Source of the DNA: an uncultured Alphaproteobacteria bacterium
Lineage (GTDB): Bacteria; Pseudomonadota; Alphaproteobacteria; Rs-D84
Length of the DNA stretch: 13,972 nucleotides
Reading direction: 5' to 3'
Assembly (NCBI GenBank): GCA_946625925.1
Contig: CAMOTP010000025.1
Coordinates: forward strand, 1-13,972
This document shows, piece by piece, positions 6,458 to 13,487 of the stretch (the first letter of the stretch is position 1; each line of letters starts with the position of its first letter). The notes below the pieces were generated by a model. That model was not told the DNA's origin. It was given only the letters and a program-made list of their open reading frames with translations, and made no database searches. Made by a program: the position numbers and the translations under genes.

Positions 6458-8044
6458 TTACAAAGGCATGTCATCAGGGATTGCAGACACGTCAACCCCA
6501 ACGCTTTCCGCGTCCGGCACAGGCGAATTTTGTCCCATTTGGGATCCAATATTACCAGAATTGCCATCACCAAAATCCCCTGGTAATGGTGCAGAATTGC
6601 GTTCGGACATTTCGTCCAGATTGTCAAACAAGCAATAATCACCGAAAAATGCCAAATGGATAGTTTCTGGTCGACCATGACGGTTTTTACCAATAATAAG
6701 ATCTGCCTTGCCACGCGCACGTTCTAACCGTTTTTGCCAGGTTTCAAAAGAATTTTGTGATGTGTTAATAGAAAGTTTTTGTGAAGGGTCGCGATCTTTT
6801 AAATAATATTCTTCACGATATGTAAACATAACAATATCAGCATCCTGTTCAATAGACCCAGATTCACGCAAATCTGACAGTTGTGGTCGCTTGTCATCAC
6901 GTGATTCAACACTACGCGACAATTGGGACAATGCAATAATAGGAACATCCAATTCCTTGGCCAGCATTTTCAGTCCCCTGGTTATTTCGGATAACTCTTG
7001 TACACGATTTTCGCTGCGTTTACCACCGGGTGATGTCATCAACTGTAAATAATCAATAACAATTAATGCAATGCCACCGTATTTTAATGCCAAACGTCTG
7101 GCCCGGGTACGTATCATAGGAACAGACATACCAGGTATATCATCAATTACCAGTGGTGTCTGTGCAATTGCCTTGGAATATTGGGCCATTTTTAAAAAAT
7201 CTTCATCTGTCAGCGAACCTTCACGCATAGATGTCGACTGAATTTTTGTTTGTGATGATAAAACACGCGCAGCCAATTCTGGTGCAGACATTTCAAGCGA
7301 GAAAAATACAACCGCACCCTTATATTTGGGATTGGCACGATTACAAAAAATAGCATTTGCTGCGTTGAACGCAATATTCATCGCCAAAGTGGTTTTTCCC
7401 ATACCAGGACGTCCCGCAATAATAACCAAATTAGAATGATGCAGACCACTGATTGATTTGTCCAAAGCAGTCAAACCTGTCGTTAATCCGGACAACTTGC
7501 CATCGGCCTTGTATGCGATTTGTGCTTCTTCTAATGCTGATTTTAACGCGGTTCCAATAGGCGTTGGTTCATGTTCAGATACACCGGTTGATGCCATATC
7601 AAACAATTTTTGTTCGGCAATTTCCAATTGGCGCATAACAGGTTTATCTAAATCTTCGACATATGCATCATCCATAATTGATTGACCTAAATTAATCAAT
7701 TCACGACGCATTGCGTTTTCATAAACAATACGACCATACTGTTCAACATTAACAACTGTTGCACCTGCCGACGACAATTCTGTCAAATAATCAATTCCAC
7801 CGACAGATTCCAATGTTCCTTGTTGCTGTAAATAATCTTTTGCAGTGATAATGTCAAAAGGAATACCTGCCGCAAATCGATGTTGCGCCAACTTATAAAT
7901 TTCCTGGTGCGCTGGGTGAAAAAAATGTTCCGGTTTTAAAAATTCATCGACCTTTTCCAATGCACGATTATTCATCAGCACAGCCGCCAACACCGCTTGT
8001 TCGGCTTCCAGGTTAGTAGGTAAAGTTTTGGGAGTAAAGTCCAT
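6458..8044 (-). CDS. dnaB: Replicative DNA helicase DnaB
   Basis: A full-length 528-residue bacterial DnaB, which unwinds the replication fork as a hexamer and is essential in most bacteria. The N-terminal DnaB domain spans about 8-110 (N-L-E-A-E-Q-A-V-L). The RecA-like helicase domain has Walker A G-R-P-G-M-G-K-T-T (211-219), Walker B V-I-D-Y-L-Q (329-334), and the S-Q-L-S-R-S-V-E with L-R-E-S-G-S-I-E-Q-D-A-D segment (373-403). The tail (after about 480) is Asn/Asp/Gly-rich and acidic, as in many bacterial DnaB proteins. It looks like the host copy and not a phage helicase. It lies antisense to the virion genes, inside the split terminase locus, and its start overlaps by two bases the start of the TerL nuclease half on the other strand. 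No good Shine-Dalgarno site is seen. Confidence 0.93.
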   Translation of the reverse strand: MDFTPKTLPTNLEAEQAVLAAVLMNNRALEKVDEFLKPEHFFHPAHQEIYKLAQHRFAAGIPFDIITAKDYLQQQGTLESVGGIDYLTELSSAGATVVNVEQYGRIVYENAMRRELINLGQSIMDDAYVEDLDKPVMRQLEIAEQKLFDMASTGVSEHEPTPIGTALKSALEEAQIAYKADGKLSGLTTGLTALDKSISGLHHSNLVIIAGRPGMGKTTLAMNIAFNAANAIFCNRANPKYKGAVVFFSLEMSAPELAARVLSSQTKIQSTSMREGSLTDEDFLKMAQYSKAIAQTPLVIDDIPGMSVPMIRTRARRLALKYGGIALIVIDYLQLMTSPGGKRSENRVQELSEITRGLKMLAKELDVPIIALSQLSRSVESRDDKRPQLSDLRESGSIEQDADIVMFTYREEYYLKDRDPSQKLSINTSQNSFETWQKRLERARGKADLIIGKNRHGRPETIHLAFFGDYCLFDNLDEMSERNSAPLPGDFGDGNSGNIGSQMGQNSPVPDAESVGVDVSAIPDDMPL

Positions 8045-8891
8045 GTCAATTATAGTAAATAAAAATTTTCATTTTTCAACGCCTTTTTTACTTGGATATA
8101 AAAAATTTTTATTACCCATATTAAACCCAAACGGAACATCGGCTTGGCCAGAAATGTTCCCAGTTAACAAGATATCAGAAATCAGGAAAACCGTTGGTGA
8201 ACACTATTTTATGTCACAAATGATGCTGGATTTTGTGCCACCTGAAAACATTCGCCTGGATCCAGGCAAAATACAAATATATGATGCTGAATTCAATTAC
8301 TTAACAGGTAAAATTGGTGAATGGACGATTACTGGTGCTGCGGTTTATTGGGATCCATCGTTGGGCCATAAACGTACCGATGCCAGTGTATGTGCATTAA
8401 TTTTTCGTGATGACAAAGCACATAATATATTTTTACACGATTTGAAATATATGATTGTACCAAACGAACATCCGCAGCCATTAACATATCAATGTGATTT
8501 GGTTTTAGATTTTTTGGCAAAATATAATATCCGTAAAATAGCCCTGGAAATAAATGGGTTGGGTAATGCATTACCAGAAATTCTGGGCGATAAAATAACC
8601 CAACGCGGTGGCGGTATTTATGTTCAAAAAATCAGCAATAATATAAAAAAAGAATCAAGAATATTAAATGCATTTGAACCTTTGTTGGGTTCAGGACGTA
8701 TGTTTGCACATACCAGAATCCAACAAACACCATTTATGTCAGAAATGTTGGGTTGGTCACCAATTGGTGGAATTGGACATGATGATGGTTTGGATGCTGT
8801 GGCCGGTGCAATAAATATATTACCAATTCCGGTGCATCCAATTGGCGCATCTGTTCGTCCATACCACGCAAATACAAATTTCAAGATATAA
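8043..8891 (+). CDS. Terminase large subunit, C-terminal nuclease half (gene split)
   Basis: From ATG 8043 this encodes 282 residues. About residues 13-60 (T-P-F-L-L-G-Y-K-K-F-L-L-P-I-L, then G-T-S-A-W-P-E-M-F-P) are the direct continuation of the TerL ATPase half at 4087-4698. The RNase H-like nuclease follows, with its acidic positions kept: D104 in W-D-P-S, D113 in T-D-A-S, E169 in A-L-E-I-N-G, and D247/D248/D251 in H-D-D-G-L-D-A. The best start has GGGAG (8030-8034) eight bases upstream, made from antisense dnaB codons; a longer TTG start at 8028 is possible but unsupported. Residues 1-12 are translated from the dnaB promoter and have no counterpart in TerL. No stops or frameshifts. It lacks the AAAGGA site seen at most neighbouring virion genes. 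It may be a working separate nuclease subunit or a silent remnant. Confidence 0.8.
   Translation: MSIIVNKNFHFSTPFLLGYKKFLLPILNPNGTSAWPEMFPVNKISEIRKTVGEHYFMSQMMLDFVPPENIRLDPGKIQIYDAEFNYLTGKIGEWTITGAAVYWDPSLGHKRTDASVCALIFRDDKAHNIFLHDLKYMIVPNEHPQPLTYQCDLVLDFLAKYNIRKIALEINGLGNALPEILGDKITQRGGGIYVQKISNNIKKESRILNAFEPLLGSGRMFAHTRIQQTPFMSEMLGWSPIGGIGHDDGLDAVAGAINILPIPVHPIGASVRPYHANTNFKI
8049..8079 (-). promoter_or_regulatory. Probable dnaB promoter (possibly leaderless mRNA)
   Basis: On the minus strand a consensus TATAAT (8054-8049) is preceded by TTGAAA (8079-8074) with a 19-base spacer. The -10 ends only four bases before the dnaB ATG, so initiation about seven bases on would begin at or within the start codon. 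There is no GGA-type ribosome site between. The same bases encode the first 12 residues of the opposing TerL nuclease half. Confidence 0.55.
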
Positions 8892-8905
8892 CAAAAGGAT
8901 ATAAA

Positions 8906-10129
8906 ATGAATATAAAAAACTTACAAAAAATGTATAATACGGCACTAGAATTACGTGCGCCTTGGTTAAAACGTTGGGACGAGGCACGTCGTTATACAAT
9001 CCCAACATCAGATACCGAAGTTGCAACTTTGTTTGATGGAACCGCATCAGATGCTGTTGATAATTTATCTGCGTCAATTTATACATTATTAACACCCCCA
9101 GAATCATTATGGATAAATCTGGTTCGCGAAAGCGATATGTCCCCAGATTCAGAAAACGCAACTAAAATTTTGCGTGCAAATTTGAATGATTCTAATTTTT
9201 ATACAACTGTTCATCAGTGTTATACAGATTTGTGTATATATGGAACAACATGTATGTTTATGGCTGAAAATCCAATTGGTGCCGACAGCGCATTTTCTTT
9301 TACTGCAATACCAATGTCCGATATCGCAATTTTACCAAATGCTGTATTCCACACTACAACAATGACCGCATCCGAGGTCGCAGAAAAATATCCATTATGG
9401 ACACCACCTGAATCAGTGCGTAAACAAATGGAATCAGATGAAAATATACCATTACGATTGGTCCAATCTTTAATAGGTTTGGATTTTGTTGCTTGGTTGG
9501 ATGTTGGGGGCAATCCAGAAAATAATATTGTTGCCACAGGCACATTTGATACAAATCCATATTTAATTTTCCGTTGGAATTTATGCAGTGGTGAATTATA
9601 TGGTCGCAGTCCTGTGTTGCGTGCTTTACCAGATATAAAAACAGCAAATAAAGTCGTAGAATTAGTTTTGAAAAATGCAACCATTGCGGTTAGTGGTATT
9701 TGGCAAGCAGATGATGACGGTGTTATAAATTTACAAAACATAAATTTAACCCCTGGCTCAATAATTCCAAAAGCCGTTGGCAGTTCTGGTTTAACACCGT
9801 TGACCAGCGGTGCGAACTTTGATGTATCACAATTAATATTATCAGATTTGCGTGACAGAATTCGTCATACATTATTGGCGGACAGATTAGGCCTAATATC
9901 TGATCGTGAAATGACAGCAACCGAGGTGTTGGCACGCAATGCCGATATGATGCGTGTTTTGGGTGCTACATATGGTCGTTTGTTACATGAATTTATCAGG
10001 CCGTTATGTGAACGCGGATTACAAATTTTATCGCGTCGTGGATTAATAGAACCAATATCTTTGCACAGTGATGCTGAATTAAAATATTTGGCACCAATTG
10101 CAATTGCAACAAATGACACAGTCTTATAA
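8906..10129 (+). CDS. Portal (head-tail connector) protein, T7 gp8-like
   Basis: 407 residues of the podovirus head-tail connector family, which forms the dodecameric ring at one capsid vertex through which TerL pumps DNA. Visible are the opening L-R-A-P-W-L-K-R-W-D-E-A-R-R-Y-T-I-P (residues 17-34), L-L-T-P-P-E-S-L-W (about 61-69), the W-x-x-x-x-G-E-L-Y-G-R-S-P segment in the middle, and the A-D-R-L-G-L-I near the end with E-M-T-A-T-E-V-L-A-R. T7 gp8 has 536 residues, so the C-terminus looks short here and ends soon after the usual L-x-Y-L-A-P-I-A-I-A segment. AAAAGGA precedes the start, 15 bases after the TerL half. The reading frame is intact. Confidence 0.85.
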   Translation: MNIKNLQKMYNTALELRAPWLKRWDEARRYTIPTSDTEVATLFDGTASDAVDNLSASIYTLLTPPESLWINLVRESDMSPDSENATKILRANLNDSNFYTTVHQCYTDLCIYGTTCMFMAENPIGADSAFSFTAIPMSDIAILPNAVFHTTTMTASEVAEKYPLWTPPESVRKQMESDENIPLRLVQSLIGLDFVAWLDVGGNPENNIVATGTFDTNPYLIFRWNLCSGELYGRSPVLRALPDIKTANKVVELVLKNATIAVSGIWQADDDGVINLQNINLTPGSIIPKAVGSSGLTPLTSGANFDVSQLILSDLRDRIRHTLLADRLGLISDREMTATEVLARNADMMRVLGATYGRLLHEFIRPLCERGLQILSRRGLIEPISLHSDAELKYLAPIAIATNDTVL

Positions 10130-10145
10130 ATAAAAGGAATTTAAA

Positions 10146-10343
10146 ATGCAAGAATTGGAAAAACAATATGCACGCACATTTCAAACCCCATCGGGCAGGG
10201 CTGTTTTACAACATTTGCGTCAAATAACATTGGAACGTACATTGGGGCCAAATGCATCAGATAATGAATTGCGCTGGGCCGAAGCCAATCGTGCTTTTGT
10301 TCGACAAATTGAAAATATGATTGCTCGCGTCACCAAAAGGTAA
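10146..10343 (+). CDS. Bbp19-like small phage protein
   Basis: This 65-residue protein carries F-Q-T-P-S-G-R-A-V-L-Q-H-L-R (about residues 12-25) and the C-terminal E-A-N-R-A-F-V-R-Q-I-E-N-M-I. That pattern, [F-x-T-P-x-G-R-x-V-L-x-x-L-R]...[G-x-R-x-F-x-x-x-I], is typical of the Bbp19-like family named after Bordetella podovirus BPP-1. These proteins sit next to portal or lysis genes; their role is not known to me. It has AAAAGGA upstream and directly follows the portal gene. Confidence 0.65.
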   Translation: MQELEKQYARTFQTPSGRAVLQHLRQITLERTLGPNASDNELRWAEANRAFVRQIENMIARVTKR

Positions 10344-10348
10344 ACACA

Positions 10349-10606
10349 ATGCCAAAAAAACAAAATTTCACAAACATATTGGAATTATTACGCAACAGTT
10401 GGTTTTTGCTGGCATTTGCATTTGGTGTTGTATATTGGGTTGCCCGCCAAGATTCTTCATTAACTGAATTGGAACGTGCAGATACCAGAATCACTGCATT
10501 AGAAAATCGAACAACAATTTTGGAATCGGGTATTGGGCAATTACAATTAAAAATTGATGGCATCAAAGAAGATGTCACATTAATAAAATCGGCTGTTATT
10601 AAATAA
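10349..10606 (+). CDS. Small membrane/coiled-coil phage protein (possible holin or spanin-like)
   Basis: 85 residues: a short basic start (MPKKQNFTNILELLRNS), one membrane segment at about 18-33 (W-F-L-L-A-F-A-F-G-V-V-Y-W-V-A), then a heptad-like coiled coil from about 37 (L-T-E-L-E-R-A-D-T-R-I-T-A-L-E). One membrane helix plus a periplasmic or cytoplasmic coiled coil is common in small phage lysis proteins, including pinholins and spanin-like products, but also in unrelated envelope proteins. Its place after portal and Bbp19-like genes fits a lysis role. An AAAAGG site overlaps the end of the previous gene. No endolysin is seen in the window. Confidence 0.55.
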   Translation: MPKKQNFTNILELLRNSWFLLAFAFGVVYWVARQDSSLTELERADTRITALENRTTILESGIGQLQLKIDGIKEDVTLIKSAVIK

Positions 10607-10637
10607 AACAAGGGGCTTGGCGCCCCTTTGTTTTTAT
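10606..10637. terminator. Shared terminator between the 85-aa gene and ppiD
   Basis: The stem GGGGC (10612-10616) / GCCCC (10622-10626) is extended by flanking A/T pairs. A T-rich run follows on the plus strand and an A-rich/T-rich edge on the minus strand, so it can serve both converging genes. It marks the border between virion segment B and host block 2. Confidence 0.75.
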
Positions 10638-12046
10638 TTTTCGATAAAACGTTCATAAACCTTGGTATTCAACTTTACAGGATATTCACGATGCAAGAAT
10701 TTATCATAATCCGCTTGGATTTGGAATGTCGAAGATTGTTCCAATTCTTTGCGTAATGATTCACGTTTTTTATCGTCCTGTGCAGGTTGTTTTACAGATT
10801 TTACAAACAATACATAGAAAGCATCAGGTGTTTCAACAATCTTGCGTGTTCCCACAGAATTGTTAAATGTATCATTCAAAACGGCAACTGGTGCACCTGT
10901 TGTACGTGTAACTGTTTCTGATTTTGCTTTATCCCAACGATTATCTTTATTCAAATCAACCAAAATACTGTTTGCACGTTCATATGCTTGTTTGCGTTTT
11001 TCCGCCTTGGTCCATTCTGGCACCAAATCTTTTTTCACAGAATCGAACTCTGCACTGTGTGCCGGATTAATTTTATCCAAATGCACAATCAAAAATCCTG
11101 TTTTGCCCTCGATGGTTTCACTATCTGCGCCTTCGTCCATGCCAAATATTTTCGCCACGATTTCCGGGGTAATATTTGCATCATTAACAGATTCGTTTCG
11201 TGCAAAATCTTTTAATTGTACAAATTTAGCACCATGTTTTGCTGCTGCCTTTGCCAAAGATTCGCCTGCGATAATTTCATCTTCAACCTTTAACATACGT
11301 TCCATACCCTCGTCATATGCATCTGGTTTAGACATATCTGCGGCCACAAACACATAAGATGCACGACGTGTTTCTGGTAATGTCTTTGGATGTTGTGCAT
11401 AGTAAGTTTTCAATGTTTCATCAGATGGTTTTTCTACCTTGAAATCATCAAACTTTACAGTTTTATATTCAATTTCGCGGGTCGCATATCTGGCATTATA
11501 TAAAGAATCAACAGCAAACTTTGGAACTTTAATGGCTTCGCCCATTGCGCCCAAAACCATAGTTCTGGCAATTTCGCTACGCAATATATCGGCCAATTTA
11601 TCCTCGGTCAAACCATTTGCGCCCAGAACATAATCAAACCTATATTTTGAAAACTTGCCGTCTTCTTGGAAATCTGGTAATTGGCGAATTTGTTGTGCGA
11701 TACGATGATCAGAAATTACAAATCCCAAATCGTGTGCACGATTTTGAACCATTTGTTGTGTGGCCAATTCATTCAACACACGTTTATTAAATGCCCGCGT
11801 TGCATTGGCATCGGTATATATAGAACGTTGCTTTTCACGCGACATATTTGCCAAAGTTTGTGATTTGTGATTGCTGAATTGATTCACAGTAATTTCAGCA
11901 TCGCCAACGCGAACCAAATTTGTATCACTAACCGCGCCACCGAAAATCCATTCAGCGACACCCCAACCAATAAACGAAAAAGCCAAAACAGCAATTAAAA
12001 ATTTAGCCAATGGTTTTTCCGAAGCATTACGTAAATATTCTAGCAT
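10634..12046 (-). CDS. ppiD: PpiD-like periplasmic folding factor (SurA_N / parvulin type)
   Basis: 470 residues: a short cytoplasmic start (MLEYLRNASEKPLAK), one membrane anchor at about 14-34, then a periplasmic SurA_N-like chaperone region (about 45-190) and a degenerate parvulin region at about 225-335 (from P-E-T-R-R-A-S-Y-V-F-V). E. coli PpiD has 623 residues, so this is a compact version, as often seen in reduced alphaproteobacteria. It would assist newly exported proteins next to the Sec channel. The isomerase site is too divergent to judge activity. AAAAGGA precedes the ATG. Divergent ppiD and tpiA are a common alphaproteobacterial arrangement, which supports a native host origin. 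Confidence 0.85.
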   Translation of the reverse strand: MLEYLRNASEKPLAKFLIAVLAFSFIGWGVAEWIFGGAVSDTNLVRVGDAEITVNQFSNHKSQTLANMSREKQRSIYTDANATRAFNKRVLNELATQQMVQNRAHDLGFVISDHRIAQQIRQLPDFQEDGKFSKYRFDYVLGANGLTEDKLADILRSEIARTMVLGAMGEAIKVPKFAVDSLYNARYATREIEYKTVKFDDFKVEKPSDETLKTYYAQHPKTLPETRRASYVFVAADMSKPDAYDEGMERMLKVEDEIIAGESLAKAAAKHGAKFVQLKDFARNESVNDANITPEIVAKIFGMDEGADSETIEGKTGFLIVHLDKINPAHSAEFDSVKKDLVPEWTKAEKRKQAYERANSILVDLNKDNRWDKAKSETVTRTTGAPVAVLNDTFNNSVGTRKIVETPDAFYVLFVKSVKQPAQDDKKRESLRKELEQSSTFQIQADYDKFLHREYPVKLNTKVYERFIEK

Positions 12047-12064
12047 TTTTTTTCCTTTTGCTGT

Positions 12065-12093
12065 ATCCTAGCAAAGGTGACGGTGCAACGCAA
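12065..12093 (-). promoter_or_regulatory. ppiD promoter
   Basis: On the minus strand TTGCGT (12093-12088) and TAGGAT (12070-12065) are 17 bases apart, about 18 bases before the ppiD ATG. This is a plausible sigma70-type promoter. No equally good promoter is seen for tpiA on the other strand of this 67-base gap. Confidence 0.5.
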
Positions 12094-12113
12094 CGAAAAA
12101 AAAAGGAAATTTT

Positions 12114-12821
12114 ATGAAAATAATAGCAGGCAACTGGAAAATGAACGGCAATCCAGAATTTTTGGCGGAAATGATAAACGATATTGATGCTTTACATACT
12201 GAAAATAGGGTGATTTTATGCGTTCCGTACACAATGTTGCGCCCTGGTAATGTAACGGTAATGATTGGTGCACAAAATGTCAGTAAATATGATTCTGGTG
12301 CGCATACAGGCGATGTTTCTGCAAAAATGGTATCAGAATCAGGCGCAACCGCGACTTTGATTGGACACAGTGAATGTCGTACCGAATACCAAGATACAAA
12401 TGCGGATGTCGCAATGCGTGCAAAAATGGCATTGGATAATGATTTATTACCGATAATATGCGTTGGTGAAACGGCCCAGGAACGCGATATGGGATTAACA
12501 GACGATATTGTTGAACGAGGTTTGCGTGAATCAATACCAAAAAATGCTAAAAATGGGGGCTTTATCATTGCATATGAACCCCGTTGGGCGATTGGTGCAG
12601 GTGTCACCCCGACACACGAACAAATCGCAGATGTTCATAAAAAAATTCGCAAAACCTTGGAAAATATGGGTTTTGGCGACACCCCGATTTTATATGGTGC
12701 ATCTGTATCGGCTGAAAATGCGGGTAAAATTATGGGAATTGAAAACGTTGATGGTGTATTAGTTGGGGGTGCATCCTTGAAAAAGCAGGAATTCATACCT
12801 ATAATTAAGAGTGTTAAATAA
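12114..12821 (+). CDS. tpiA: Triose-phosphate isomerase
   Basis: 235 residues of a TIM barrel that interconverts dihydroxyacetone phosphate and glyceraldehyde 3-phosphate. Catalytic residues are present: N7 and K9 in G-N-W-K-M-N, H85 in G-H-S-E, and E155 in A-Y-E-P-R-W-A-I-G. Phosphate-loop motifs are V-G-G-A-S (217-221) and Y-G-A-S-V (194-198). Some conserved places differ: HSECR for the usual HSERR, YGASV for YGGSV, and EPRWAIGAG for EPVWAIGTG. It is short by about 15 residues compared with the usual 250, mainly between strand 1 and 3. A strong AAAAGGA site precedes the start. It is divergent from ppiD, and grpE follows, so a host operon is likely. Confidence 0.92.
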   Translation: MKIIAGNWKMNGNPEFLAEMINDIDALHTENRVILCVPYTMLRPGNVTVMIGAQNVSKYDSGAHTGDVSAKMVSESGATATLIGHSECRTEYQDTNADVAMRAKMALDNDLLPIICVGETAQERDMGLTDDIVERGLRESIPKNAKNGGFIIAYEPRWAIGAGVTPTHEQIADVHKKIRKTLENMGFGDTPILYGASVSAENAGKIMGIENVDGVLVGGASLKKQEFIPIIKSVK

Positions 12822-12860
12822 TATAAAATAAAATCAAATAGTATTAAGGACATGTCAGAT

Positions 12861-13394
12861 ATGGAAAATAATCAAGAAAACGAAAAACAGGTTCAGGTTG
12901 AATCCGTTTCTGTAAACGATGGTGCACCAGCCCCAGAAACCGCACAACCAGAATCAGAATCTGATAAATTGGTCAGTGAATTACAAGATAAAATCACTGA
13001 TTTAACAGATAAATATATGCGTGTCGCGGCAGAGTTAGAAAATACTCGTCGTCGTGCTGCACGTGATACAGAATCTGCGGTGCGCACATGTGGTATGGGT
13101 ATGGCAAAAAAGTTTTTGCCAGTTATGGATGCGTTGGATGCTGCATTAAAACAAACCCCAGATGACCAAGGAATAAAATCTTTATCTTTGGCATTGGAAT
13201 CTGCATTTGCGCAAATCGGCATTGTGAAAATAGAAAGTGTGGGTCAACCATTAAACCCACAATTCCACAGTGCAATATCAACGGTTCCGGCGGACGATAA
13301 GCATGCCCCAAATACTATTTTCCAAGAAATGCAAACAGGATATATGTATGGCGATACAGTTTTGCGTCCTGCGATGGTGGTTGTATCCAAATAA
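12861..13394 (+). CDS. grpE: GrpE nucleotide-exchange factor of DnaK
   Basis: 177 residues from ATG 12861: an acidic, Pro/Glu-rich disordered N-terminus (1-30), a long helix (about 30-75, with D-K-I-T-D-L-T-D-K-Y-M-R-V-A-A-E-L-E-N-T-R-R-R-A-A-R), then the four-helix region with F-L-P-V-M-D-A-L-D-A-A-L and the C-terminal beta-domain (N-P-Q-F-H-S-A-I, T-G-Y-M-Y-G-D-T-V-L-R-P-A-M-V). These are standard GrpE landmarks; it releases ADP from DnaK. AAGGA (12846-12850) is ten bases before ATG 12861 but only one base before the earlier in-frame ATG 12852, so I prefer 12861. grpE follows tpiA by 39 bases and is probably co-transcribed; dnaK and hrcA are not in the window. Confidence 0.92.
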   Translation: MENNQENEKQVQVESVSVNDGAPAPETAQPESESDKLVSELQDKITDLTDKYMRVAAELENTRRRAARDTESAVRTCGMGMAKKFLPVMDALDAALKQTPDDQGIKSLSLALESAFAQIGIVKIESVGQPLNPQFHSAISTVPADDKHAPNTIFQEMQTGYMYGDTVLRPAMVVVSK

Positions 13395-13396
13395 AT

Positions 13397-13471
13397 TTAT
13401 AAAATAAACCAACAGATTAACGGATGACATTTGTCATCCGTTTTTTTTATATATGTTGGTTTGTTTTATAA
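13397..13471. repeat. 75-bp nested palindrome between grpE and the fibre gene
   Basis: Outer arms of 18 bases, TTATAAAATAAACCAACA (13397-13414) and TGTTGGTTTGTTTTATAA (13454-13471), pair with a single T/G mismatch that would be a G-U pair in RNA. They enclose the terminator hairpin at 13419-13448. This makes a long nested structure at the exact border from host grpE to the virion fibre gene. It could be an extended terminator, a regulatory RNA structure, or the footprint of a small inverted-repeat element. Confidence 0.55.
13419..13448 (+). terminator. Intrinsic terminator of grpE
   Basis: A perfect 10-bp stem AACGGATGAC / GTCATCCGTT with an ATTT loop runs into eight Ts. It ends the tpiA-grpE unit before the fibre gene. 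No convincing promoter for the fibre gene is seen between it and the ATG at 13488. Confidence 0.9.
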
Positions 13472-13487
13472 CCAAAGGAGAAAATAA

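Noticed and set aside
8028..8042. TTG 8028 as the start of the TerL nuclease half
   Set aside because: The site before it is poor, and ATG 8043 has GGGAG at good spacing. The extra five residues are antisense dnaB codons.
4690..8085. Transposon insertion with target-site duplication
   Set aside because: I compared the sequence on both sides of the block and found no direct repeat, terminal inverted repeat or transposase gene.
4087..8891. Intein, group I or group II intron as the cause of the TerL split
   Set aside because: The inserted DNA holds dnaB, xre and a 218-aa gene on the opposite strand. I see no intein splice residues, homing endonuclease motif or reverse transcriptase.
10146..10343. 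Diversity-generating retroelement, because Bbp19-like genes are named after phage BPP-1
   Set aside because: No reverse transcriptase, template repeat or variable repeat is visible, and the receptor end of the fibre gene is outside the window.
12852..12860. ATG 12852 as the grpE start
   Set aside because: The AAGGA site would be only one base away, while ATG 12861 has the usual spacing.
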